A stretch of DNA of 64,000 bases from Streptomyces sp. VRA16 Mangrove soil (GTDB lineage: Bacteria > Actinomycetota > Actinomycetes > Streptomycetales > Streptomycetaceae). The notes beneath the pieces are model-generated. The model did no database searches and had not been told where the DNA came from. It saw nothing but the letters and a program-made list of their open reading frames with translations. The DNA is taken from assembly GCF_017377775.1 (NCBI RefSeq), contig NZ_JAFVLN010000009.1, forward strand, positions 186,001 to 250,000, read 5' to 3'. The first letter of the stretch is position 1. Each line of letters starts with the position of its first letter. The translations under genes and the position numbers were made by a program. This document shows, piece after piece, positions 48,066 through 56,908 of the stretch.

Positions 48066-49295
48066 TCAGCGCTCGAACCGGGCCAGTGCCTTCCCCGCCA
48101 TCGGGTGCGAGCGCACCAGCTCACCGAGGGACGACGAGCCGCGCGTGATCCTCGCGAACGCGTTCCACGCCGGGCGGAACCCGGTCAGGGCCGCGTGCAG
48201 CAGGCCGGGCTTGCGCTCGAAGACGGTCAGCATGCGCTTGCCGACGGCCATCTCGACGCCGAGGCCCGCCTTGATGGCGAACGCGTAGTTCAGTGCCTGG
48301 CGGCGGGCGTCCACCGCGTCGTGGGACTCGGCGACGCGCACCGCCCACTCCCCCGCGAGCCGGCCCGAGCGCAGGGCGAACGAGATGCCCTCGCGGGTCC
48401 ACGGCTCCAAGAGCCCCGCCGCGTCACCGCACACCAGGACCCGGCCGCGCGAGAGCGGCGAGTCGTCGGCGCGGCAGCGCGTCAGGTGGCCCGAGGAGAT
48501 CGACGGCTCGAAGCCGGCGAGGCCGAGCCGGGCGATGAAGTCCTCCAAGTACCGCTTGGTGGCGGCGCCTTCACCGCGCGCCGAGATGACACCGACGGTG
48601 AGGGTGTCGTCCTTGGGGAACACCCAGCCGTAACTGCCGGGCATCGGGCCCCAGTCGATGAGGACCCGGCCGCGCCAGTCCTCCGCGACCGTCTCCGGCA
48701 CCGGGATCTCCGACTCCAGGCCGAGGTCGACCTGGTCGAGCTTGACCCCGACGTGTGCTCCTATCCGGCTGGCGCTGCCGTCGGCGCCGACGACGGCGCG
48801 GGCCAGGATCGTCTCGCCGTCCTGGAGGACCACCGCGACGGTGCGCCGGTCGGGGACCTCCGGGCCGTGCTGCTCGACACGCGAGACCGTCACTCCTGTG
48901 CGCAGCTCGGCGCCCGCCTTCTGGGCGTGCTCGACGAGCTGGGCGTCGAACTCGGGCCGGTTGATGAGCCCGAACAGCATGGTGCGGGAGCGACGGGTGC
49001 GCGCGTACTTGCCGTTCAGGGAGAACGTGACCGCGTTGATCCGGTCCTTGAGCGGCAGCTCGAAACCGGGTGGCAACGCGTCGCGGGACGGGCCGATGAT
49101 GCCGCCGCCGCACGTCTTGTAGCGCGGCAGTTCCGCCTTCTCCAGGAGCAGCACGCGGCGTCCGGCGACCGCGGCCGCGTACGCGGCACAGGCTCCGGCG
49201 GGGCCCGCGCCCACGACCACGACGTCCCACACGCTCATGTCCCGCTCGTCGCCCATGTCGTTGCCCGCCGCACTCTCGGGGTTCTCGCTGCTCAC
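48066..49295 (-). CDS. Geranylgeranyl reductase-family FAD flavoprotein
   Basis: The protein has 409 residues. The FAD-binding dinucleotide motif is VVVVGAGPAGACAAYAAA; the second FAD motif is VLVCGDAAGLLEPWTREGIS. KTCGGGI is typical of geranylgeranyl reductases acting on isoprenoid chains such as menaquinone side chains. Alternative starts at internal Met codons (residues 14, 20) are possible. Ends in a 66-bp gap to the excalibur gene. Confidence 0.85.
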   Translation of the reverse strand: MSSENPESAAGNDMGDERDMSVWDVVVVGAGPAGACAAYAAAVAGRRVLLLEKAELPRYKTCGGGIIGPSRDALPPGFELPLKDRINAVTFSLNGKYARTRRSRTMLFGLINRPEFDAQLVEHAQKAGAELRTGVTVSRVEQHGPEVPDRRTVAVVLQDGETILARAVVGADGSASRIGAHVGVKLDQVDLGLESEIPVPETVAEDWRGRVLIDWGPMPGSYGWVFPKDDTLTVGVISARGEGAATKRYLEDFIARLGLAGFEPSISSGHLTRCRADDSPLSRGRVLVCGDAAGLLEPWTREGISFALRSGRLAGEWAVRVAESHDAVDARRQALNYAFAIKAGLGVEMAVGKRMLTVFERKPGLLHAALTGFRPAWNAFARITRGSSSLGELVRSHPMAGKALARFER

Positions 49296-49428
49296 GATGG
49301 TCTACTGCTCCGTATCCAGCCGCCTGCCGCCTGTGTCCCAGGCATCCTACGGCGGGCGGCGCCGTGACCCTCTGTGGGAGGATCATCCGCACACCCTGCA
49401 CAACGTCGCACCCACGAGGAGCGTGCCC

Positions 49429-50790
49429 ATGTCGCCGCATCCGATCGCCGAGACCGTCGCCTCCCTGCTGCCCGCCGCCAAGGCGGAGCTGGCCGAACTG
49501 GTGGCCTTCAAGTCGGTGGCGGACTTCGACCAGTACCCGAAGAGCGAGAGCGAGGGCGCGGCCAATTGGGTCGCCGACGCGCTGCGCGCCGAGGGTTTCC
49601 AGGACGTGGCGCTGCTCGACACCCCGGACGGCACGCAGTCCGTCTACGGCTTCCTGCCCGGCCCCGAGGGCGCGCCGACGGTGCTGCTGTACGCGCACTA
49701 CGACGTGCAGCCGCCGCTGGACGAGGAGGCGTGGGTGACGCCGCCGTTCGAGCTGACCGAGCGTGAGGACGGCCGCTGGTACGGGCGTGGCTCGGCCGAC
49801 TGCAAGGGCGGCGTGCTGCTGCACCTGCTCGCGATCCGCGCCCTGAAGGCGAACGGCGGCGTGCCGGTCAACGTCAAGGTGATCGCCGAGGGTTCGGAGG
49901 AGATGGGCACCGGCGGCCTGGAGCGCTACGCCGAGCAGCACCCCGAGCTCCTCACCGCCGACACGATCGTCATCGGCGACGCGGGCAACTTCCAGTGCGG
50001 GCTGCCCACCGCGACGGCGACGCTGCGCGGCATGACGCTGGTGCGGGTGCAGATCGACACGCTGGAGGGCAATCTGCACTCCGGTCAGTTCGGCGGCGCC
50101 GCACCCGACGCGCTGGCCGCCCTGGTCCGTGTCCTGGACTCGCTGCGCGCCGAGGACGGTTCGACGACGGTCGACGGTCTGGACGCGGCCGAGTCGTGGG
50201 ACGGCATCCAGTACGAGGACGACGCGTTCCGCAAGGACGCGAAGGTGCTCGACGGGGTGGAGCTGATCGGCTCCGGCACGGTCGCCGACCGGATCTGGGC
50301 GCGGCCCGCCGTGACCGTGCTCGGCATCGACTGCCCGCCGGTCGTCGGCGCGACGCCGTCCGTGCAGGCCGGCGCCCGCGCGCTGGTCAGCCTGCGGGTG
50401 CCGCCGGGCGCGGACGCCGCCGAGGCGACGAAGCTGCTGATGGCGCACATCGAGGCGCACACCCCCTGGGGCGCCCGCGTCAAGGTCGAGCAGGTCGGTC
50501 AGGGCCAGCCGTTCCGCGCGGACACCTCCAGCCCCGCGTACGCCGCGCTGGCGGACGCGATGCGGGAGGCGTACGACGGCCAGGAGATGCAGTACGCCGG
50601 TCAGGGCGGCTCGATCCCGCTGTGCAACACGCTCGCCACGCTCTACCCGCAGGCGGAGATCCTCCTGATCGGTCTGAGCGAGCCGGATGCGCAGATCCAC
50701 GCGGTCAACGAGTCGGTGTCGCCCGACGAGTTGAAGCGGCTCTCGGTCGCGGAGGCACTGTTCCTGCAGAAGTTCGCCACCGCCGAGTAG
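49429..50790 (+). CDS. M20 metallopeptidase (dipeptidase)
   Basis: The protein has 453 residues. It carries zinc-ligand segments LLYAHYDVQPP and GRGSADCKGG, plus AEGSEEMGTGGL with the Glu base, matching the M20 dipeptidase/succinyl-diaminopimelate-desuccinylase group. ATG 49429 lies 7 nt after AGGAG. Converges with the P1 peptidase gene, whose stop codon is only 4 bp away. Confidence 0.93.
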   Translation: MSPHPIAETVASLLPAAKAELAELVAFKSVADFDQYPKSESEGAANWVADALRAEGFQDVALLDTPDGTQSVYGFLPGPEGAPTVLLYAHYDVQPPLDEEAWVTPPFELTEREDGRWYGRGSADCKGGVLLHLLAIRALKANGGVPVNVKVIAEGSEEMGTGGLERYAEQHPELLTADTIVIGDAGNFQCGLPTATATLRGMTLVRVQIDTLEGNLHSGQFGGAAPDALAALVRVLDSLRAEDGSTTVDGLDAAESWDGIQYEDDAFRKDAKVLDGVELIGSGTVADRIWARPAVTVLGIDCPPVVGATPSVQAGARALVSLRVPPGADAAEATKLLMAHIEAHTPWGARVKVEQVGQGQPFRADTSSPAYAALADAMREAYDGQEMQYAGQGGSIPLCNTLATLYPQAEILLIGLSEPDAQIHAVNESVSPDELKRLSVAEALFLQKFATAE

Positions 50791-50794
50791 GAGT

Positions 50795-51907
50795 TCACTG
50801 CCGCAGCAGCTGCCGCACGCGTGCGTGCGGCAGCGCCGGCATCCGGTGTCCGTTGCGGCCCGTCATCGCGTCGGCGGCGCACAGCGCGTTGAGCACGGCC
50901 TCCTCGACGGCCTGGACGACGGCCTCGTAGAACGGGTCCATGCGCCCCCACGGCACGAACCGCATCCTGTCGTACGTGTCCGCGGTCGCCTCGCCCTTGG
51001 GGAACGTGCTGTTCAGGGCGCCTTCGTTGGCGGTCGAGAACGCCAGGAAGATGTCGCCGGAGAAGTGTCCGCCGCTGGTCCCGGTGCGGCCCAGGCCGAT
51101 CGGGACGCGGCGCGCCAGGGCCTTGCACTGTCCCGGCAGCAGCGGGGCGTCGGTGGCGACGACGACGATCACGGATCCGGCGCCGCTCGGCACCCGCGAG
51201 CCGGTGCCCATCGGGTCGTCGTCCAGCAGCTCGCGCCCCATCGGGACGCCCGCGACGGTGAGTTCGCGGCGCTGTCCGAAGTTGGCCTGGACGAGGGCGC
51301 CGACGGTGTAGCGGTCGGGGCCGTGCGTCACGATCCGCGAGGCGGTGCCCGAACCGCCCTTGAATCCATAGCAGTTCATGCCGGTGCCGCCGCCGACGCA
51401 GCCCTCCGCCAGGGGGCCGGTCGCCGCCGCGTCGAGGGCGGCGACCCCGTGCTCGGTGCGCACGTGCGGGCCGTTGATGTCGTTGAGGTAGCCGTCCCAG
51501 GTCTCGGCGACCACGGGCAGCAGCCACTGGGCGGCGACGCCGGGATGGCGCTCCGCGACCCAGTCGATGACGCCGCGGTGGACGGTGCCGACGGCGTGGG
51601 TGTTGGTGAGGGCGACCGGCAGGCTCAGGGCTCCGGACTCCTCGATCCAGGTGGTGCCGGTCATCTCCCCGTTGCCGTTGAGGGAGTACCAGCCGGCGGC
51701 GCAGGCCGAGCCGACACCGTCCCGGCCGCGGGGCAGCAGGGCGGTGACCCCGGTGCGGACGTCGTCGCCCTCGATCAGGGTGACGTGCCCGACCTCGACG
51801 CCGGGGACGTCGGTGATCGCGTTCCACTCCCCCGGGGTGCCGTCGAGGGGGATGCCGAGGCCGCGGGCCCGGGGCCGGTCGTGGGGTGCGGTGTTCTGGC
51901 TGCTCAT
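50795..51907 (-). CDS. P1-family (DmpA-type) self-cleaving aminopeptidase
   Basis: The protein has 370 residues. The family's glycine-rich segments are clear: GEWNAITDVPGVEVGHVT at the N terminus, GGTGMNCYGFKGGSG, and the region GTGSRVPSGAGSVIVVV before the C-terminal part. P1 peptidases cleave themselves at a Ser to expose the nucleophile. ATG 51907. Substrates are likely amino-terminal D- or L-residues of peptides. Confidence 0.88.
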   Translation of the reverse strand: MSSQNTAPHDRPRARGLGIPLDGTPGEWNAITDVPGVEVGHVTLIEGDDVRTGVTALLPRGRDGVGSACAAGWYSLNGNGEMTGTTWIEESGALSLPVALTNTHAVGTVHRGVIDWVAERHPGVAAQWLLPVVAETWDGYLNDINGPHVRTEHGVAALDAAATGPLAEGCVGGGTGMNCYGFKGGSGTASRIVTHGPDRYTVGALVQANFGQRRELTVAGVPMGRELLDDDPMGTGSRVPSGAGSVIVVVATDAPLLPGQCKALARRVPIGLGRTGTSGGHFSGDIFLAFSTANEGALNSTFPKGEATADTYDRMRFVPWGRMDPFYEAVVQAVEEAVLNALCAADAMTGRNGHRMPALPHARVRQLLRQ

Positions 51908-52006
51908 CGGTCCATCCTTCGCGTCCGGCGGGCACCGATCAAGACCTCGCTCTGCTCTGGGCCAAGTCGTGCCCGGCGCGGGCCGCCCGGCTCGTACGGT
52001 CGCGGT

Positions 52007-52744
52007 ATGACGACCTACGACCTCATCGACGCGTTCGACGTCACACCGCGGCTGCGCCTGCTGCGCTTCCCCGTGGGCCAGGCCTATCTGTGGCGCGACG
52101 GCTCCGCCCTCACTCTGATCGACGCGGGCGCGGCCGGCGCGGGTGTGCCGATCGCCGATGCCGTACGCGGATGGGGGCACGCCCCCGAGGACGTGCGGCG
52201 CGTCGTGCTCACCCACTTCCACGAGGACCACGTGGGCGGCGCCGCCGAGTTCGCACGGCTCAGCGGCGCCGAGGTGTACGCCCACCGGCTCGACGCCCCG
52301 TACATCCGCGGCGAGAAGCCGGGCCCGCCGCCGGTCTACGAGGACTGGGAGCGTCCGCTGCACGCCCAGGCCCTGACGCAGCTGCCGGAGCCGCTTCCCG
52401 AGCCCGATCTGCCGTCCACCGTGGTGGAGTTGGAGGACGGCGACACGCTCGACTTCGGCGACGGGGCGCGGATCGTCGGCGCGCCGGGGCACACGGACGG
52501 GTCGATCGCCGTGCATCTGCCGCACCACGGGGTGCTGTTGACCGGCGACGCCGTCGCGGCCTCGCCGGTCGACGGGCAGGTCGTCCTGGGCGTGTTCAAC
52601 CTCGACCGGGAGCGGGCCGTCGCCTCCTTCCACCGGCTCGCGGAGCTGGAGAGCGACGTCGCGTGTTTCGGGCACGGGGATCCGGTGGTCGCAGGGGCCG
52701 CCGAGGCGCTGCGGACCGCCGCGTCCGGGTACCCGCTCGCCTGA
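52007..52744 (+). CDS. Metallo-beta-lactamase-fold hydrolase
   Basis: The protein has 245 residues. The metal motif LTHFHEDHVGG and the second-site GHTDGSIAV and LLTGDAV are present. It lies divergent from the P1 peptidase and converges with the peptide ABC operon. The substrate is unknown; it is closest to glyoxalase-II-like or generic MBL-fold enzymes. Confidence 0.9.
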   Translation: MTTYDLIDAFDVTPRLRLLRFPVGQAYLWRDGSALTLIDAGAAGAGVPIADAVRGWGHAPEDVRRVVLTHFHEDHVGGAAEFARLSGAEVYAHRLDAPYIRGEKPGPPPVYEDWERPLHAQALTQLPEPLPEPDLPSTVVELEDGDTLDFGDGARIVGAPGHTDGSIAVHLPHHGVLLTGDAVAASPVDGQVVLGVFNLDRERAVASFHRLAELESDVACFGHGDPVVAGAAEALRTAASGYPLA

Positions 52745-52747
52745 GGG

Positions 52748-53773
52748 TCACAGGAGTTCCAGTGGCTGGGCGTAGTGGCAGGCGACCGGGTTGCCGGTGC
52801 CGCGGTCCGTCAGCTCGGGCACCCGCTCCACGCAGGCCGTGCGCTCCTCCTGCGTGAGCTCGTTGGCGAACTTCGGACAGCGGGTGCGGAAGCGGCAGCC
52901 GCTGGGCGGCCGGATCGGGCTCGGCACGTCGCCCTCGACGGTGATACGGCGGCGGGCGCGTTCCTTGCGCGGGTCGGGCAGCGGGATCGCGGAGATCAGG
53001 GCCTGGGTGTACGGGTGCGAGGGGTGGGCGAACAGCTCGCGGGTGGGCGCGAGTTCGACGATCCGGCCGAGGTACATGACCGCGACGCGGTGGGCGACGT
53101 GCCGCATCACCGACAGGTCGTGCGCCACGAACAGGAAGGAGAGCCCGAGCTCGGCCTGCAGGTCCATCAGCAGGTTGAGCACTCCGGCCTGGATGGAGAC
53201 ATCCAGGGCGGAGACGGGCTCGTCGAGGACGACGACCTTCGGTCGCAGCGCCAACGCCCGTGCGATACCGATGCGTTGACGCTGTCCGCCGGAGAACTCG
53301 TGGGCGTAGCGGTTGCCGTGCTCGGGGTTGAGCCCGACGAGCCGCAGCAGTTCACGGACCTCGCGGCGCCCGGCCTCGTCGTAGCGGCCGTGGATCCGCA
53401 GCGGTTCGGCGACGATCTCGTGGACGGAGACCCGAGGGTCGAGGGAGGCGTACGGGTCCTGGAAGACGATCTGCAGTTCCTCGCGCAGCGGCCGCATCCG
53501 GCGACGGCTCAGCGCGGTGAGTTCGTGGCCCTGGTAGGTCACCTTGCCGGACGTGGCCCGCTCCAGGTTGAGCAGCGTTCTGGCCGTCGTCGTCTTGCCG
53601 GACCCGGACTCGCCGACGAGGCCGAGCGTCTCGTTGGCGTACAGGTCGAAGGAGACCCCGCACACGGCGTGCACGTCGCCGATCGTGCGGCGCAGGACGC
53701 CGCGGGAGCGGACGGGGAAGTGCTTGACCAGGTCGCGGACCTGGAGGACCGGCTCCGTGCCGACCGTGCTCAT
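52748..53773 (-). CDS. Oligopeptide ABC transporter ATPase (OppF type)
   Basis: The protein has 341 residues. It has Walker A GESGSGKTTTARTLL, Q loop VFQDPYASLDP, signature FSGGQRQRIGIARALA, Walker B VVLDEPVSALD, and the oligopeptide-type C-terminal extension with cysteines (CRFRTRCPKF). ATGA overlap with the OppD-type gene. Last gene of the five-gene import operon. Confidence 0.93.
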   Translation of the reverse strand: MSTVGTEPVLQVRDLVKHFPVRSRGVLRRTIGDVHAVCGVSFDLYANETLGLVGESGSGKTTTARTLLNLERATSGKVTYQGHELTALSRRRMRPLREELQIVFQDPYASLDPRVSVHEIVAEPLRIHGRYDEAGRREVRELLRLVGLNPEHGNRYAHEFSGGQRQRIGIARALALRPKVVVLDEPVSALDVSIQAGVLNLLMDLQAELGLSFLFVAHDLSVMRHVAHRVAVMYLGRIVELAPTRELFAHPSHPYTQALISAIPLPDPRKERARRRITVEGDVPSPIRPPSGCRFRTRCPKFANELTQEERTACVERVPELTDRGTGNPVACHYAQPLELL

Positions 53774-54921
53774 GCGTGGTCCTTTCCGGCGCTGCCAGTG
53801 TCCTGCGGGGTATCGGTCGCGGTCAGCCGGGCGAGCGCCTCCGCGTCGGCGCCCGCCACCTCGAAGACCTCCTCCGCGGCGGTCCCCACGAGCCGTTCGG
53901 TGAAGTGGCAGGCGCCCCGGTGGCCGGGTCTGCCGGTCTCGCGCAGGGCCGGTTCGTCGCGGTCGCACACGTCCTCACGCATCGGGCAGCGCGGGGCGAA
54001 CGGGCAGCCCGGTGGGAGGTTGAGCAGGGACGGCGGCGTCCCGGTGATCGGGGTGAGGCGGTCCTGGTCGTGGTCCGCACGGTCCATGCGGGGCAGGGAG
54101 CCGAGCAGGCCCAGGGTGTAGGGCATGCGCGGGGCGTAGAAGATGTCCTCCACCGAGCCGGTCTCGACGACGCGTCCTGCGTACATGACGGCGACCCGGT
54201 CGGTGTGCCCGGCGACCACCCCGAGGTCGTGGGTGATCAGGACGAGGGCGGCGCCGGTCTCGGCCCGCGCGGTCTCCAGCGCGTCGAGGATCTGCGCCTG
54301 CACGGTGACGTCGAGGGCGGTGGTCGGCTCGTCGGCGATGATGACCGCCGGGTCGTTGGCCATGCCGATGGCGATGACGACGCGCTGGCGCATCCCGCCG
54401 GAGAGTTCGTGCGGGTAGTCGTCGACGCGCCGGTCCGGGTGCGGGATGCCGACGGTGCCGAGCAGATCGACGGCGCGGGTGCGCGCGGCCTTCTTGGACA
54501 GGCCCGGGTTGTGCCGCAGCAGCCCTTCCTCGATCTGGTGGCCCACGGTGTAGACGGGGTTCAGGGACGTCATGGGGTCCTGGAAGATCATGGCGATGCC
54601 GCTGCCGCGCACGTCGGAGAGGGCGGAGTCGCCGAGGCCGAGCAGCTCGGTGCCCTGGAAGCGCACGGATCCCGCCACCCGTGCGGTCTTCGGCAGCAGT
54701 CCCATCACGGCGAGCGCGGTCACCGACTTGCCGGAGCCGGACTCGCCGACGATACCGAGGGACTCGCCCCGCTCCAGACGGTAGGAGACGCCGCGCACGG
54801 CCCGTACGAGACCGTCCTCGGTGGGGAACTCCACGCTCAGGCCGTCCACTTCGAGCACGGTGTCCTCGGTGGGCAGCGCGAGCTCGGGCCGCCCGTCGGC
54901 GGCCCTGCCAGATGCGGTCAT
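53770..54921 (-). CDS. Oligopeptide ABC transporter ATPase (OppD type)
   Basis: The protein has 383 residues. Walker A GESGSGKSVTALAVMGL, Q loop FQDPMTSLNP, signature LSGGMRQRVVIAIGMA, Walker B IADEPTTALD, and the Cys-rich C-terminal CPFAPRCPMRED. Coupled upstream to the permease and downstream to the second ATPase by 4-bp overlaps. Confidence 0.93.
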   Translation of the reverse strand: MTASGRAADGRPELALPTEDTVLEVDGLSVEFPTEDGLVRAVRGVSYRLERGESLGIVGESGSGKSVTALAVMGLLPKTARVAGSVRFQGTELLGLGDSALSDVRGSGIAMIFQDPMTSLNPVYTVGHQIEEGLLRHNPGLSKKAARTRAVDLLGTVGIPHPDRRVDDYPHELSGGMRQRVVIAIGMANDPAVIIADEPTTALDVTVQAQILDALETARAETGAALVLITHDLGVVAGHTDRVAVMYAGRVVETGSVEDIFYAPRMPYTLGLLGSLPRMDRADHDQDRLTPITGTPPSLLNLPPGCPFAPRCPMREDVCDRDEPALRETGRPGHRGACHFTERLVGTAAEEVFEVAGADAEALARLTATDTPQDTGSAGKDHA

Positions 54922-55841
54922 TGGCGCACCCTCTGCTGTCGGGGGTCGAACGCGTCGCGCAACCCGTCGCCGATGAAGTTGATGGTCAGCGCGATCACGA
55001 TGATGAACGCGCCGGGGATGTAGAACAGCCACGGCCGGGTGTCGACGGCCGTCTGCGCCTGGGAGACGAGCAGGCCGAGCGAGGTGTCCGGCGGTTGCAC
55101 GCCGAAGCCGAGGAAGGAGAGCGCGGTCTCGGTGAGGATGCCGGTGGCGACGAGGATCGTGGCGTTGACGATGATCGGGCCCAGCGAGTTCGGCAGCAGG
55201 TGCCGGAAGATGATCCGCGCGTCGGACGCGCCGAGCGCGCGGGCGGCCTCGATGAACTCCTTCTCCCGCAGGGACAGCACGGTGGAGCGCACCACGCGGG
55301 AGACGTACGCCCAGGTGAGTCCGGCGACGACGATCGCGATCCAGTACCAACTGCCGCCGCTGCGGGAGGAGATGACGAGCGCGATGGCGAGCAGCGGGAG
55401 GGTGAGCACGAGGTCGGAGATGCGCATCATCACCGCGTCGACGACGCCCCGGTAGAAGCCGGCGACGGCGCCCCAGATCGCGCCGACGACGGTCGACCCG
55501 AGGGCGATCATGATGGCGATCTTCAATGAGGTCTGGGTGCCCCGCATCACCTGTGCGTACGCGTCGTACCCGGAGGAGTTGGTGCCGAACGGGTGCTTGG
55601 CGGACGGGGGCTGGGAGTTGTCCGGGGTGTACTTCTCGTAGGAGTAGTGCCACAGATGCGGTCCGACGAACGCCCACAGCACGATGAGCACGAAGATCAC
55701 CAGGCTGGCCATCGCCGCTCTGTGCCGCATGAACCGGCGCAGGACCAGCTGGGTCTGCGTCCGTTCCTTGACGGTGAACTCGCGGTCGACGCGCGGAAGT
55801 TCGCCGCCCGTGGCGCCCGCTGCCTGAGTGGTGTCAGTCAT
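54918..55841 (-). CDS. Oligopeptide ABC permease (OppC type)
   Basis: The protein has 307 residues. The N-terminal cytoplasmic tail (RRFMRHRAAMASLVIF) precedes six helices and the coupling loop EFIEAARALGASDARIIFRH. It overlaps the OppB-type gene by 8 bp. Confidence 0.92.
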   Translation of the reverse strand: MTDTTQAAGATGGELPRVDREFTVKERTQTQLVLRRFMRHRAAMASLVIFVLIVLWAFVGPHLWHYSYEKYTPDNSQPPSAKHPFGTNSSGYDAYAQVMRGTQTSLKIAIMIALGSTVVGAIWGAVAGFYRGVVDAVMMRISDLVLTLPLLAIALVISSRSGGSWYWIAIVVAGLTWAYVSRVVRSTVLSLREKEFIEAARALGASDARIIFRHLLPNSLGPIIVNATILVATGILTETALSFLGFGVQPPDTSLGLLVSQAQTAVDTRPWLFYIPGAFIIVIALTINFIGDGLRDAFDPRQQRVRQ

Positions 55842-56820
55842 AACGGATCCTCGGGTCGAGTACGGCGTAGAGCAGATCGGCGACGAGATTGAACACGATG
55901 ACGATCACCGCGGAGAGCAGCAGCCACGCCATGGTGCGGTAGACGTCCACCTTGCTCACCGCGTCGACCAGCATCTCGCCCATGCCGTGCCACTGGAAGA
56001 TGGTCTCGGTGATGACGACGCCGCCGAGCAGGCTCGCCACGTCCAGGGCGGTGACGGTGGTGAGCGGGATCAGCGCGGTGCGCAGCGCGTGATGGGTGAG
56101 GACCTTGCGGCGACGGATGCCCTTGGCGCGGGCGAGCCGGACGTAGTCGGAGTCGAGGACCTCCAGCATGGAGGCGCGGGTGTAGCGGGTCCAGGAGGCG
56201 AACGAGACCAGCGCCAGGGTGATGACGGGGAGCGCCAGGTGCCCGATGCGGTCGCTCAGCTGGTTGCCGAAGGTGTTGGACTCCAGGTACGGGGACCGGT
56301 CGCCGATGGTGCCCAGGAAGGCGGATCCGGTCTGGTCGTTGTACCAGATGCCTCCCTGCTTGAGCAGGACGGCGAACCAGAAGACGGGCATGGCGAGGAA
56401 CAGGAACCCGATGAAGGTGATGACGTAGTCGGAGGGCGAGTACTGGCGTACGGCGCTGTAGACGCCGAAGACGACGGCGAGCACGAGGGCCAGCAGCATC
56501 GAGGCGATGACCAGGATCACCGTGACCCGGAAGCGGGTGAACAGGTCGTGCCCGATGTCGAGGTTGGGGTCGACGGACGGTCCCCACTCGCCGTGCAGGA
56601 CGCCGACGATCCAGTTCCAGTAGCGCGTGGCGACGGGCTGGTCGGCGTGGATGTGGCGGGCGAAGGCGGCGACGGCGGCCTTGTTGGGGGCCGGGTTGCG
56701 GGAGGTGGCGAAGTTGGCGACCGGGTCACCGGCGTTGACGACGACGAGGAACACGATGAACGTCGACGCGATCAGCACCGGGATGGAGACGAGGACGCGT
56801 CGCACCGCGTAGGCGAACAT
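55834..56820 (-). CDS. Oligopeptide ABC permease (OppB type)
   Basis: The protein has 328 residues with the OppB layout: the first helix RRVLVSIPVLIASTFIVFLV, a large periplasmic loop, and the coupling loop DYVRLARAKGIRRRKVLTHH. Placed between the binding protein and OppC, after a hairpin (56846-56873). Confidence 0.92.
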   Translation of the reverse strand: MFAYAVRRVLVSIPVLIASTFIVFLVVVNAGDPVANFATSRNPAPNKAAVAAFARHIHADQPVATRYWNWIVGVLHGEWGPSVDPNLDIGHDLFTRFRVTVILVIASMLLALVLAVVFGVYSAVRQYSPSDYVITFIGFLFLAMPVFWFAVLLKQGGIWYNDQTGSAFLGTIGDRSPYLESNTFGNQLSDRIGHLALPVITLALVSFASWTRYTRASMLEVLDSDYVRLARAKGIRRRKVLTHHALRTALIPLTTVTALDVASLLGGVVITETIFQWHGMGEMLVDAVSKVDVYRTMAWLLLSAVIVIVFNLVADLLYAVLDPRIRYD

Positions 56821-56845
56821 GCAGGACTCCTCGGGTGGCGGTGGA

Positions 56846-56873
56846 CGGCCCCGGCGGCGTACCGCCGGGGCCG
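56846..56873 (-). terminator. Hairpin between the peptide-binding protein and OppB
   Basis: A perfect 12-bp stem (CGGCCCCGGCGG / CCGCCGGGGCCG) with a 4-base loop CGTA lies in the 88-bp gap after the binding-protein gene. Like the malE-malF hairpin, it probably favours expression of the binding protein over the downstream permeases. Confidence 0.65.
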
Positions 56874-56908
56874 AACTGCGGTCGCGGTGGAAGGAGTGGA
56901 GAAGTGAG